Below, one piece after another: positions 27,710 through 35,927 of a stretch of 64,000 bases of DNA; position 1 is the first letter of the stretch; every line of letters begins with the position of its first letter. Origin of the DNA: Pusillimonas sp. DMV24BSW_D (GTDB lineage Bacteria; Pseudomonadota; Gammaproteobacteria; Burkholderiales; Burkholderiaceae_B); NCBI RefSeq assembly GCF_011388195.1, contig NZ_CP049990.1, forward strand, positions 1,364,001 to 1,428,000. Direction: 5' to 3'. The notes beneath the pieces were generated by a model. That model saw nothing but the letters and a program-made list of their open reading frames with translations, was not told the origin of the DNA and ran no database searches. The position numbers and the translations under genes were made by a program.

Positions 27710-29269
27710 TTAGCTGTTCTGTTCGCGCTGGCGCAGTCGGAAACGCTGGATTTTACCCGTAGCTGTTTTGGGAAGATCTTCGACAAAATGGATCGTGCGT
27801 GGGTACTTGAACGGCGCCAACTGGGATTTCACATAATCCTGCAGTGTTTTCTGAGCCTGGGCGTCTGCGATGATGCCGGAACGCAGTACGACGTAGGCAG
27901 ATGTTTTTACCAGCCCCTGGCTGTCTTCAACGCCGATGACCGCCGCTTCAAGAACGGTTTCGTGCTGGATCAGTACATTCTCCACTTCAACGGGGGAAAC
28001 ATACTGGCCACTCACTTTGATCATGTCGTCGCTTCGGCCGGCATAAGTGTAATAACCGTCTGCATCGCAAACGTACTTGTCGCCGCTTTTAAGCCAATCG
28101 CCCAACATGGTTTCACGTGTTTTGGCGCGATTGTTCCAATACATCAGTGCCGCGCTGGATCCCCGTATATATAGATCACCGATGGCGCCGGCGGCAACGG
28201 GTTTACCAGAGTCGTCGCGCAGCTCAACTTCGTATCCAGGTACCGGCTTTCCAGTGGTGCCGTAACGGACATCGCCCATTTGGTTTGACAGGAAAATATG
28301 CAGCATTTCGGTGGAACCGATGCCGTCGAGAATGTAGCAGCCAAAATGGCGTGTAAAACGTTCGCCCAGATCTTTGGGCAGTGCCTCACCTGCTGAGGCA
28401 CAGACTCGCATGGCGACATCTTCCTTGGCCGGCAGGGCGGGCGACGCCAGCATACTGGCGTACAGCGTGGGTACGCCATAGAAAACAGTGGGTTTGTGTT
28501 CTACAAGACGTTTGAAAACGGCTTCAGGGGTGGGGCGCTCTCCCATTAGCACGACGGTTGCACCGACTGATAACGGAAACGTCAGTGCATTGCCCAAGCC
28601 GTAAGCGAAAAAGAGTTTCGCGGCGGAAAAAGCGATGTCGTCTTCGCGAATCCCCAGTACGGGTTTGCCGTAGAGCTCGGCGGTGTACCAAAGGTTGCCG
28701 TGGCTGTGAACCACCCCTTTAGGCTGACCTGTGGAACCCGAAGAGTAAAGCCAGAACGCGATTTCGTCGGCTTTTGTGTGTACAGGCGGCAACTCTTCTG
28801 CCTGTTGCATGAGTGTGTCGAAATGGGCTACATCGGCGGGCAGCTCGTTCGCGTCGACCCCGGCTACGACGACCTTCTTGACTTCGTGGCGGGAGTTTTT
28901 CATGGCCGACTGAACCGTTTCCAGCAGGCTGGGTGAGGTGAACACCGCTTGCGCCCGACTGTGTTCAAGCATGTACGCATAGTCGTCGGCCGTTAACAGG
29001 GTGTTGACCGCAACCGGCACCACGCCGGCATGCAGGCCGCCCAGAAAGACCACCGGCCAATCAACGGTGTCGTGCATCACCAGTAAAATTCGCTCTTCCC
29101 GACGGATGTCCAGGTTTTTGAGCAAGCCCGCGAAACGGGCGGAAAGACCGGCCAGCTCACCGTAGGTAATTTTGCGTGTGTCGTCGATATAGGCAGTTTT
29201 TGACGCGCGCGAACGGTTGAACTCAGCCAGATACTGGGCGTAATTCAATTCTGCAGGGCAGACTTCCAT
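27710..29269 (-). CDS. bclA: Benzoate-CoA ligase
   Basis: AMP-forming acyl-CoA synthetase, 519 residues, activating benzoate (or a close aromatic acid) to its CoA thioester, the entry step of the box pathway. The P-loop-like A3 motif is LYSSGSTGQPKGVVHSH (174-190); the hinge region is AGRSDDMIKVSGQYVSPVEV; the C-terminal catalytic lysine lies in PKTATGKIQRFRLRQ. Length and motifs match benzoate/4-hydroxybenzoate-CoA ligases; the box genes on both sides make benzoate the best guess. Located 67 bases after boxD. Confidence 0.92.
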   Translation of the reverse strand: MEVCPAELNYAQYLAEFNRSRASKTAYIDDTRKITYGELAGLSARFAGLLKNLDIRREERILLVMHDTVDWPVVFLGGLHAGVVPVAVNTLLTADDYAYMLEHSRAQAVFTSPSLLETVQSAMKNSRHEVKKVVVAGVDANELPADVAHFDTLMQQAEELPPVHTKADEIAFWLYSSGSTGQPKGVVHSHGNLWYTAELYGKPVLGIREDDIAFSAAKLFFAYGLGNALTFPLSVGATVVLMGERPTPEAVFKRLVEHKPTVFYGVPTLYASMLASPALPAKEDVAMRVCASAGEALPKDLGERFTRHFGCYILDGIGSTEMLHIFLSNQMGDVRYGTTGKPVPGYEVELRDDSGKPVAAGAIGDLYIRGSSAALMYWNNRAKTRETMLGDWLKSGDKYVCDADGYYTYAGRSDDMIKVSGQYVSPVEVENVLIQHETVLEAAVIGVEDSQGLVKTSAYVVLRSGIIADAQAQKTLQDYVKSQLAPFKYPRTIHFVEDLPKTATGKIQRFRLRQREQNS

Positions 29270-29336
29270 TTTGTTGTCTCCGAAAAAAGGAGGCCTGTCG
29301 GGTTATTGGAAGCACGACAGGCAATAATTTGTTTTA

Positions 29337-30896
29337 TTAACTTTCAGAACCTGCTGCCTGGGCCAATTTGCCCAAGACGTCGGGAGAACCTTGAATGGCC
29401 GCGAGCCGGTGATAAAAGCGCAGGGCGCGCAAGCCGCCCAGTTCCTCGCCGCCGCCGGCGCGCCCTGGGCCGCCATGGTTCGATTGCGGCATCACGTTGC
29501 CGTGCCCGGTATGGGCTTTGGCTACGTCGTTGTTGATAAGGTGTACACGACCGTGGCTTTCCGCCAGGATTGCGGCTGCTTGCGCCAGGAAATCGGGTTG
29601 ATTGCTGTATACCGAGGCAACCAATGAACCCATGCCGCGGCGAGTCAGCGTGAAGGCGTGTTCTGTATTGCGATAAGGGATGAGCGTGGCGACCGGGCCA
29701 AACACTTCCATTTCGTGAACCAGAGGATGGTCGTCGGGATTGCGCACCCCGAATAGTACAGGTGGCACGACCGCTCTATTTTCGTTGTCGAGATCAATGG
29801 TACTTTCCGTGCGGCCATCGAACAGAATATCGCTACATTTCGCCAGTTTTTCAATGCCCTCGAGAATGGCGTCGCGTTGTGAAAGATTCACCAGGCTGCC
29901 CATACGAACGCCTTCTTTGCGCGGATCGCCCACCGTAATGGTTTTCAATTTGTCGGAAATAGCCTGCGCCACAGCATCGTATTTCGACTCGGGGACAAAA
30001 ATGCGGCGTATTGCGGTGCATTTCTGGCCCGATTTGATGGTGAGTTCACGCACCACTTCGCGCACCAGCAACCCGGTTGCGTCATCATCGGTGTCGGGGC
30101 CCAGAATCGCACTGTTAATGCTGTCGGTTTCCGCGTTGAAACGTACGCCGTCATGCTTGATGCGGGGATGGTCGCGCAACGATGCGGCCGTGTCGGCCGA
30201 ACCGGTGAAAGACACGACATCAAGACCGTTCAACGCGTCGAGCAAAGCGTCGGGTCGGCCGCAAACAATATTCAAGGCGCCGGCCGGCAGGATGTTGGCG
30301 TCGACGACATCTTTCACCATTTCGTGCGTTAACCAGGCGGTGGAGGTGGCGGGTTTGATGACAACGGGAACGCCGGATAGCAGCGCGGCCGCGGCTTTTT
30401 CCCACAGGCCCCACGCAGGGAAGTTGAATGCGTTGATGAAGAGCGCCAGCCCCTGAATGGGGACGTAAATGTGTTGGCTGGCAAAAACGTTGTCTTTTGC
30501 CAGCGGAGCCGATTCACCGTCGAGGCGCAGGGCTTTTTCCACCATTTTGGAGCCGGCTTTGGCATAGAAGGACAGCGTGTAGATGGCGCCGTCGACGTCG
30601 ACCGAACTGTCATTTTGCACCGTGCCGGAATTGCGCAGTGAAATTTCAAAGTACTTATCGCGATTTGCCTGAAGTACTTTCACAATATCGCCCAGCAATC
30701 CGGCGCGCTCGGCATAGCTTAATTTTCGCAAGGCCGGCCCGGCTTGTTGCCTGGCGTAATCGTAGGCGGCATGCATGTCCAGGCCATCGGCACTAACGGT
30801 GGCCAACGTCTCACCCGTGATGGGGTCGAGAACCGGGCTGCCTTTGCCGCTTCCTTCTTGCCAGCGTCCTTCAAGATAGTTTGCGAGTTTTGTCAT
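29337..30896 (-). CDS. boxD: 3,4-dehydroadipyl-CoA semialdehyde dehydrogenase
   Basis: 519-residue NADP-type aldehyde dehydrogenase that oxidises the semialdehyde released by BoxC to 3,4-didehydroadipyl-CoA. The catalytic cysteine is in [15 protein letters not shown]; the C-terminal [20 protein letters not shown] segment is typical of the PaaZ-N-like/BoxD group. I place the start at ATG 30896 ([15 protein letters not shown]). The frame runs open to 31301, but that extension is Arg/His/Pro-rich, has no family similarity and overlaps the preceding gene. 107 bases after the PnbB/DUF4863-like gene. Confidence 0.92.
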   Translation of the reverse strand: MTKLANYLEGRWQEGSGKGSPVLDPITGETLATVSADGLDMHAAYDYARQQAGPALRKLSYAERAGLLGDIVKVLQANRDKYFEISLRNSGTVQNDSSVDVDGAIYTLSFYAKAGSKMVEKALRLDGESAPLAKDNVFASQHIYVPIQGLALFINAFNFPAWGLWEKAAAALLSGVPVVIKPATSTAWLTHEMVKDVVDANILPAGALNIVCGRPDALLDALNGLDVVSFTGSADTAASLRDHPRIKHDGVRFNAETDSINSAILGPDTDDDATGLLVREVVRELTIKSGQKCTAIRRIFVPESKYDAVAQAISDKLKTITVGDPRKEGVRMGSLVNLSQRDAILEGIEKLAKCSDILFDGRTESTIDLDNENRAVVPPVLFGVRNPDDHPLVHEMEVFGPVATLIPYRNTEHAFTLTRRGMGSLVASVYSNQPDFLAQAAAILAESHGRVHLINNDVAKAHTGHGNVMPQSNHGGPGRAGGGEELGGLRALRFYHRLAAIQGSPDVLGKLAQAAGSES

Positions 30897-31003
30897 AACG
30901 TGTCTTTTTCTCGTAGAAACAGGTGCGGTACTGTGATGGGTGCCGTTGTGTAGCGGCCATTTTGCCGAGCACCTTGCAAACAGGCGGCCCAGTGGGCCAT
31001 AAC

Positions 31004-31471
31004 CTATGAACGGGTGAATTCGATTTTGCCTTCGGGCAAAAGATACAGAACCAATGCCTGGCCCTGACTCACGGTGGGGCGGTGAGCCGTGTCGGGCCCA
31101 TACACCAGCCAGCCGGCCGGGTGGTTGTCGAACTTTGCAGTGTCGTCGATGGGCATGATCAGGTCGATTTCGCCATTGGGGTGGCGATGGTGCGGCCCGG
31201 CCAGGTCTTTCATATCGACCACATCGACCGAATAACCATTGAGCACATCTGTTGGCTTGATAACACGCCCGTAACGAATGCCGCCCCCCTCGTATTGGCA
31301 CATCCAGCCTTGAGCAACGCCTGTGCGACAGGCGTTGACGATTTCGTTGTAAACGTCGCCCCCGACGGGAAAAGTTTGATTCAGGTCGTCTTGCAACGTT
31401 TTATTCAACGGGCGGTCGCCAATATGATTGGTTACTTTTTGAATGAGTTGCTGAAATGTCTCGAGGTTCAT
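31004..31471 (-). CDS. Cupin-like PnbB/DUF4863-family protein of the box cluster
   Basis: 155-residue protein that I match to the DUF4863 family, whose named member PnbB is a 4-hydroxylaminobenzoate lyase. A cupin-style metal motif is visible: H94-H-R-H97 with E101 in AGPHHRHPNGEIDLIMP, and a later H130 in GPDTAHRPT. The ATG at 31471 is chosen because AAAGGA lies 9 bases upstream; the frame extends to 31528 without support. First gene of the left box block, so probably coinduced with benzoate use. Its role in the box pathway is not known to me; nitrobenzoate use is not implied by its presence alone. Confidence 0.72.
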   Translation of the reverse strand: MNLETFQQLIQKVTNHIGDRPLNKTLQDDLNQTFPVGGDVYNEIVNACRTGVAQGWMCQYEGGGIRYGRVIKPTDVLNGYSVDVVDMKDLAGPHHRHPNGEIDLIMPIDDTAKFDNHPAGWLVYGPDTAHRPTVSQGQALVLYLLPEGKIEFTRS

Positions 31472-31560
31472 TTTTATGTATCCTTTCTTAGCGGAGTCGA
31501 GTGTCGGGTCGAAGCAATAAAATGCCATTTAACCCGGCAAGGCGCCCTCGCCAAGACTCA

Positions 31561-31589
31561 AAATTAGGCCTTTTCTTTCCAATTGTCAA
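31561..31589 (-). promoter_or_regulatory. Putative promoter of the left box block
   Basis: On the minus strand: consensus TTGACA (31589-31584), a 17-base spacer, then TAATTT (31566-31561), 90 bases before the PnbB/DUF4863-like start. The -35 is perfect and the -10 weak, as expected for a regulated promoter. It abuts the imperfect TGCA palindrome at 31589-31602. Confidence 0.45.
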
Positions 31590-31610
31590 GCATTATAATG
31601 CATCTATATC
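31583..31610 (+). promoter_or_regulatory. Putative boxR promoter with BoxR-like operator
   Basis: TTGTCA (31583-31588), 16-base spacer, TATATC (31605-31610). Between the boxes lies AGCATTATAATGCA (31589-31602), one mismatch from the TGCA-N6-TGCA palindromes found before boxC. This layout would let the regulator repress its own gene and the divergent block together. Confidence 0.5.
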
Positions 31611-31631
31611 GACTCATTAGGGTTTTTCTGG

Positions 31632-32564
31632 GTGAACAATAAAGCATTAAATCAGAAAGTCCTGGCGGCTGAGGAGACAGGCAGCCAGGATCGCGACCCG
31701 TATCTTATCGCCCTCGGGGAGCGGGTACGGCGGCTACGCGCTATTAGGGGGATGACGCGCAAAGAACTCGCCCGAGCTGCGCGTGTATCCGAACGCCACC
31801 TTGCCAATCTTGAGCGAGGTGTAGGAAACGTTTCTATCCTGGTTCTGCTGCAAATTTCCAAGGCATTTAATTGTGTTTTGGCGGAATTGGTGGGAGACGT
31901 CACCACTTCCACGCCTGAGTGGCTGCTCATTCGGGAGCTGTTGCAAAATCGCTCGGAGCAGGAGCTTCAGCAGGCACGAGAAGCGCTGGCGCAACTGTTT
32001 GTCGGGCAAGCCGTTTCCGCAGCAGGCAATCGTACAAAGCAAATTGCCGTGGTGGGGTTGCGCGGTGCCGGAAAATCAACCTTGGGGCGCATGCTGGCGG
32101 CTGATATTGGTTATCCCTTCGTTGAGCTCAGTTCGGAAATCGAGCGCGTGGCCGGGTGCGGCATCCTGGAGATCCACAGTCTGTATGGGCCTACAGCTTA
32201 TCGGCGTTATGAGAAACGTGCTCTTGAAGAGTCGCTGCAACTGTATCCTGAAATGGTGCTTGCCACGCCAGGGGGAATTGTTTCCGAACCTTCAACCATG
32301 AATTTGCTGTTATCCCATTGTTATACCGTATGGGTGAAAGCAAGTCCGGAAGATCATATGGCGCGTGTGATGGCGCAGGGCGACTTCCGGCCCATGGCCG
32401 GCAATAATGAGGCCATGGCCGACCTTAAGCGCATTCTGGCCGGGCGCGAGGCATTTTATTCGAAGGCCGACTACGTATGCATGACAAGCCAACGCAGTTT
32501 GTCGGAAGTGTTCGATGCGCTGCGTACGCACATCCGCGAGGTTGCCGGCCTGCCTCTTGCGTAA
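31632..32564 (+). CDS. boxR: BoxR-type regulator: XRE helix-turn-helix fused to shikimate-kinase-like domain
   Basis: 310-residue transcriptional regulator. Residues ~30-90 form an XRE/Cro-type helix-turn-helix (MTRKELARAARVSERHLANL). After a linker, the C-terminal half resembles shikimate kinase with a P-loop G142-L-R-G-A-G-K-S-T150. This architecture is that of BoxR in Azoarcus, which represses box genes and is released by benzoyl-CoA. The start is GTG at 31632. Upstream frames have no better start; the next Met is after residue 40 and would cut the DNA-binding domain. Predicted targets are the TGCA palindromes at 31589 and 32566-32637. Confidence 0.9.
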   Translation: MNNKALNQKVLAAEETGSQDRDPYLIALGERVRRLRAIRGMTRKELARAARVSERHLANLERGVGNVSILVLLQISKAFNCVLAELVGDVTTSTPEWLLIRELLQNRSEQELQQAREALAQLFVGQAVSAAGNRTKQIAVVGLRGAGKSTLGRMLAADIGYPFVELSSEIERVAGCGILEIHSLYGPTAYRRYEKRALEESLQLYPEMVLATPGGIVSEPSTMNLLLSHCYTVWVKASPEDHMARVMAQGDFRPMAGNNEAMADLKRILAGREAFYSKADYVCMTSQRSLSEVFDALRTHIREVAGLPLA

Positions 32565-32565
32565 G

Positions 32566-32579
32566 TGCACTTTAGTGCA
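32566..32579 (+). promoter_or_regulatory. BoxR-like operator 1
   Basis: TGCA-CTTTAG-TGCA, starting 2 bases after the boxR stop. Exact match to the TGCA-N6-TGCA pattern shared with operators 2 and 3. It lies 18 bases, start to start, from operator 2. Confidence 0.55.
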
Positions 32580-32583
32580 AGCA

Positions 32584-32597
32584 TGCATTTTTTTGCA
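32584..32597 (+). promoter_or_regulatory. BoxR-like operator 2
   Basis: TGCA-TTTTTT-TGCA, ending 8 bases before the -35 box of the boxC promoter (32606). Confidence 0.6.
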
Positions 32598-32605
32598 TAA
32601 AAAAG

Positions 32606-32634
32606 TTGACGCCGGAAATTTGTTGCATTATTAT
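32606..32634 (+). promoter_or_regulatory. boxCBA promoter
   Basis: TTGACG (32606-32611), 17-base spacer, TATTAT (32629-32634): one mismatch in each hexamer and ideal spacing, 58 bases before the boxC ATG. The -10 box is inside operator 3, so bound regulator would block RNA polymerase directly. Confidence 0.7.
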
Positions 32635-32637
32635 GCA
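32624..32637 (+). promoter_or_regulatory. BoxR-like operator 3, overlapping the -10 box
   Basis: TGCA-TTATTA-TGCA, a perfect palindrome in its outer parts. A further single half-site TGCA lies at 32653-32656, where the second arm reads TTCC. Confidence 0.65.
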
Positions 32638-32691
32638 TCAAAAATCAATAGATGCATTATTGTTCCGGTTAAATAATTAGGAGACTCATCC

Positions 32692-34350
32692 ATGAGTGAA
32701 GCCGCTACCCTCGTCGATTTTCGCACCGATCCCAGTCAGTACAAGCACTGGGAACTCAGTTTTGATGGCCAGGTGGCCACCCTTGCGATGGACGTGAACG
32801 AAGATGCTGGTCTGCGTCCCGGGTACAAACTGAAACTGAATTCCTATGACCTGGGTGTCGATATCGAATTGCACGACGCGTTGCAGCGCATTCGTTTCGA
32901 ACATCCGGAAGTTCGCACTGTTGTCCTCACCAGCAAGAAAGACCGTATTTTCTGCTCGGGCGCCAACATCTTCATGCTGGGGTTGTCATCCCACGCCTGG
33001 AAGGTGAATTTCTGTAAATTTACGAATGAAACCCGTAATGGCATTGAAGACTCCAGTCGCCACAATGGTTTGAAATTTATTGCCGCTGTAAACGGCGCAT
33101 GTGCCGGTGGCGGTTACGAAGTTGCGCTGGCATGCGACGAAATCCTGCTGATCGATGACCGTTCCTCCGCCGTTTCTTTGCCGGAAGTACCGCTCTTGGG
33201 CGTACTGCCGGGTACGGGTGGGTTAACGCGTGTTACCGACAAACGAAAAGTTCGCCACGATCGCGCCGATATTTTCTGCACTTTGGTGGAAGGCGTGCGC
33301 GGGGAGCGAGCCAAGAATTGGCGTCTGGTTGATGACATCATCAAGCCTGCGCAATTTGAAGAGGGTGTCAAGAAACGTGCCGCCGAGTTGGCTGAACAAA
33401 GCAATCGTCCTGCCGACGCCAAAGGTGTTCAACTGACACGCGTTGAGCGTGAGGAAAGTGATAACGGCGTGAAATACAAGTACGTCGAAATCACGATTGA
33501 TCGTGAGCAGCGCTCGGCAACCTGGGTCGTCAAAGCGCCCGATGCCGATGTACCGACCGACATCGCCGGCATTGAGTCTCAAGGTGCCGCCTGGTGGCCG
33601 CTGCAAATGGCGCGCGAGCTCGACGATGCGATCTTGCACATGCGTACTAACGAGTTGGACATTGGAACCTGGGTTTTCAAGACCGAAGGCGATGCTTCCC
33701 GCGTGTTGGCGGCAGATGAAACTTTGCAAAAGCTCGGTGATAACTGGCTTGTTCGCGAAACGGTCGGCATGTTGCGTCGTACGCTTGCCCGTCTCGATGT
33801 CTCCTCGCGTTCGCTGTTTGCCCTGATCGAACCCGGTTCATGCTTTGTGGGCACGCTGCTCGAGCTGGCGCTGGCTTGCGATCGTACTTACATGCTGGAT
33901 GATCCTGAAACCGACAAGCCTGCCCAAATTGCGGTTAATGAACTGAATTTCGGCGCGTATCCCATGGTGAATGCGCTGAGCCGTATCGAACGTCGCTTCT
34001 ACGAGGAAGCGCCGGCTATTGACGCTGTCCGTGCCAAGATTGGCAGCGCAATTGGTGCTGAAGAGGCAGAGTCGCTGGGTCTGGTTACCTACTCTCTCGA
34101 TGACATCGATTGGGACGATGAAGTGCGCATTGCGCTGGAAGAGCGCCGTGCATTGTCACCTGATTCGCTGACCGGCCTGGAAGCCAATCTGCGTTTCGGC
34201 GTGAAAGAAACGATGGAAACCCGTGTGTTCGGCCGGTTGTCGGCTTGGCAAAACTGGATCTTCTATCGGCCGAATGCCTCGGGCGACAAAGGTGCCCTGC
34301 GGTTGTATGGCAAAGGTGAGAAAGCCAGTTTCGACTGGGATCGTGTGTAA
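32692..34350 (+). CDS. boxC: Benzoyl-CoA-dihydrodiol lyase / 2,3-epoxybenzoyl-CoA dihydrolase
   Basis: 552-residue enzyme that opens the ring of 2,3-epoxybenzoyl-CoA hydrolytically, releasing formate and 3,4-didehydroadipyl-CoA semialdehyde. It is made of two crotonase-like parts: KKDRIFCSGANIFMLGLSSH and NGACAGGGYEVALACDEILL in the first, and ALIEPGSCFVGTLLELALAC in the second. Length matches BoxC (about 550). GGAG lies 8 bases before the ATG. First gene of the right block boxC-boxB-boxA, controlled by the promoter and operators just upstream. Confidence 0.96.
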   Translation: MSEAATLVDFRTDPSQYKHWELSFDGQVATLAMDVNEDAGLRPGYKLKLNSYDLGVDIELHDALQRIRFEHPEVRTVVLTSKKDRIFCSGANIFMLGLSSHAWKVNFCKFTNETRNGIEDSSRHNGLKFIAAVNGACAGGGYEVALACDEILLIDDRSSAVSLPEVPLLGVLPGTGGLTRVTDKRKVRHDRADIFCTLVEGVRGERAKNWRLVDDIIKPAQFEEGVKKRAAELAEQSNRPADAKGVQLTRVEREESDNGVKYKYVEITIDREQRSATWVVKAPDADVPTDIAGIESQGAAWWPLQMARELDDAILHMRTNELDIGTWVFKTEGDASRVLAADETLQKLGDNWLVRETVGMLRRTLARLDVSSRSLFALIEPGSCFVGTLLELALACDRTYMLDDPETDKPAQIAVNELNFGAYPMVNALSRIERRFYEEAPAIDAVRAKIGSAIGAEEAESLGLVTYSLDDIDWDDEVRIALEERRALSPDSLTGLEANLRFGVKETMETRVFGRLSAWQNWIFYRPNASGDKGALRLYGKGEKASFDWDRV

Positions 34351-34382
34351 GTTAGGCGATAACCAATTAAGGAGTCAACGAC

Positions 34383-35810
34383 ATGTCCGGTATTAATTAT
34401 TCCGAGAAAATCCCAAACAACGTCAATTTGTCCAGTGACCGCACGTTGCAACGTGCGCTGGAGCATTGGCAGCCCAATTACCTGCAATGGTGGCAGGATA
34501 TGGGTCCGGAAGCGTCCCAGGAGTTGGATGTCTACCTGCGCACGGCGGTTAGTGTAGATCCCAGTGGCTGGGCCCACTTCGATTACGTAAAAATGCCCGA
34601 TTACCGCTGGGGTATTTTCCTGGCCCCGCAAGACGGTGACCGCAAGATTCACTTCGGTGAGCATTTGGGTGAAGCCGCTTGGCAAGACGCGCCCGGCGAG
34701 CATCGTGCCAATTTGCGTCGGATTATCGTCACCCAGGGCGACACGGAACCTGCATCGGTCGAGCAACAACGTCACTTGGGGTTAACAGCGCCTTCACTGT
34801 ACGACCTGCGTAATCTGTTCCAGGTGAACGTGGAAGAAGGTCGCCACCTATGGGCCATGGTTTACCTGTTGCACCGTTATTTTGGTCGCGATGGTCGTGA
34901 AGAGGCCGATGCACTGTTGCAGCGTCACTCCGGTAGCGAAGACAGCCCGCGTATTCTGGGTGCGTTTAATGAGAAAACTCCAGATTGGCTGGCTTTCTAC
35001 ATGTTCACGTACTTTACCGACCGCGACGGCAAATTCCAGCTTAGCGCGTTGTCCGAGTCGGCGTTCGATCCACTGGCACGCACCACCAAGTTCATGCTTA
35101 CAGAAGAAGCGCATCACATGTTTGTGGGCGAGTCGGGTGTGTCGCGTGTATTGCAGCGTACCGCTCAGGTCATGAACGAATTGAAAACAACTGATCCGGA
35201 AGCGATTCGCAAAGCGGGTGTGATCGACTTGCCAACCATTCAGCGTTATCTGAATTTCCACTACAGTGTCACCATCGACCTGTTCGGTGCCGACCAGTCC
35301 TCGAACGCTGCTATTTTCTACAGCGCCGGTTTGAAAGGTCGACATGAAGAAGGCAAACGTACCGATGACCACTTGCTGAAGAACGATACCTATCCGATTC
35401 TTGAAGTACATAACGGCGAGCTGCGTGAGATTCAGGTGCCTATGCTGAATGCCTTGAACGAAGTACTGCGTGATGACTACATCCGCGATTCGGTTGCCGG
35501 TGTGAACCGTTGGAACAAAGTGCTGGAGAAGGCAGGCATTGATTTCCGCCTGACTGTGCCGCACAAAGCGTTCAACCGCCGTATTGGTACTTTGTCAGGA
35601 ATTCGTGTGTCGCCCGACGGAACGGTATTGACCGAAGAGCAATGGAACGCCAACGTCGACAAGTGGTTGCCGACCGAGGAAGACCGTGCTTATGTTGCTT
35701 CCCTGATGGGGCGTGTTGTTGAGCCCGGCAAGTTTGCCAACTGGATTGCACCGCCTCCCATGGGTATCAACCGTCAGCCAATTGATTTCGAATACGTTCG
35801 ATTCAACTAA
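34383..35810 (+). CDS. boxB: Benzoyl-CoA 2,3-epoxidase subunit BoxB
   Basis: 475-residue di-iron oxygenase subunit that forms 2,3-epoxybenzoyl-CoA from benzoyl-CoA and oxygen, using electrons from BoxA. Carboxylate/histidine motifs expected for the di-iron centre are visible: NVEEGRHLWAMVYLLHRYFG and LTEEAHHMFVGESGVSRV. Strong AAGGAG before the ATG; 32 bases after boxC. A hairpin separates it from boxA. Confidence 0.96.
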   Translation: MSGINYSEKIPNNVNLSSDRTLQRALEHWQPNYLQWWQDMGPEASQELDVYLRTAVSVDPSGWAHFDYVKMPDYRWGIFLAPQDGDRKIHFGEHLGEAAWQDAPGEHRANLRRIIVTQGDTEPASVEQQRHLGLTAPSLYDLRNLFQVNVEEGRHLWAMVYLLHRYFGRDGREEADALLQRHSGSEDSPRILGAFNEKTPDWLAFYMFTYFTDRDGKFQLSALSESAFDPLARTTKFMLTEEAHHMFVGESGVSRVLQRTAQVMNELKTTDPEAIRKAGVIDLPTIQRYLNFHYSVTIDLFGADQSSNAAIFYSAGLKGRHEEGKRTDDHLLKNDTYPILEVHNGELREIQVPMLNALNEVLRDDYIRDSVAGVNRWNKVLEKAGIDFRLTVPHKAFNRRIGTLSGIRVSPDGTVLTEEQWNANVDKWLPTEEDRAYVASLMGRVVEPGKFANWIAPPPMGINRQPIDFEYVRFN

Positions 35811-35828
35811 AAAAGCGTAGACTAACAG

Positions 35829-35863
35829 TGTGCCGGGGCGCCTTTACCGGGTGCCCCGGCACA
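35829..35863 (+). promoter_or_regulatory. Intercistronic hairpin between boxB and boxA
   Basis: Perfect 11-bp stem TGTGCCGGGGC (35829-35839) / GCCCCGGCACA (35853-35863) with a 13-base loop. No U-tract follows (TTGATCTTGAC). Its position, 18 bases after the boxB stop in a 117-base gap, suggests it protects boxCB mRNA or reduces read-through into boxA. Confidence 0.55.
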
Positions 35864-35927
35864 TTGATCTTGACAGCATATCGTCACATAGCCGCACATT
35901 TTCAGTAGTGCGTTACGGAGACCAAAA

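Noticed and set aside
26906-28174. 422-codon open frame on the plus strand, antisense to the hydrolase and benzoate-CoA ligase genes
   Set aside because: It has no recognisable domain, crosses two well-supported genes and their junction, and follows their codon pattern in the mirrored frame. Chance frame opening by base composition explains it.
29740-30456. 238-codon plus-strand frame within boxD
   Set aside because: Antisense shadow, Ser/Arg/Thr-rich, no family similarity, no promoter or ribosome binding site.
30897-31301. N-terminal extension of BoxD by 135 codons
   Set aside because: Overlaps the cupin-like gene on the same strand in another frame, is Arg/His/Pro-rich, and the family starts at the [10 protein letters not shown] position.
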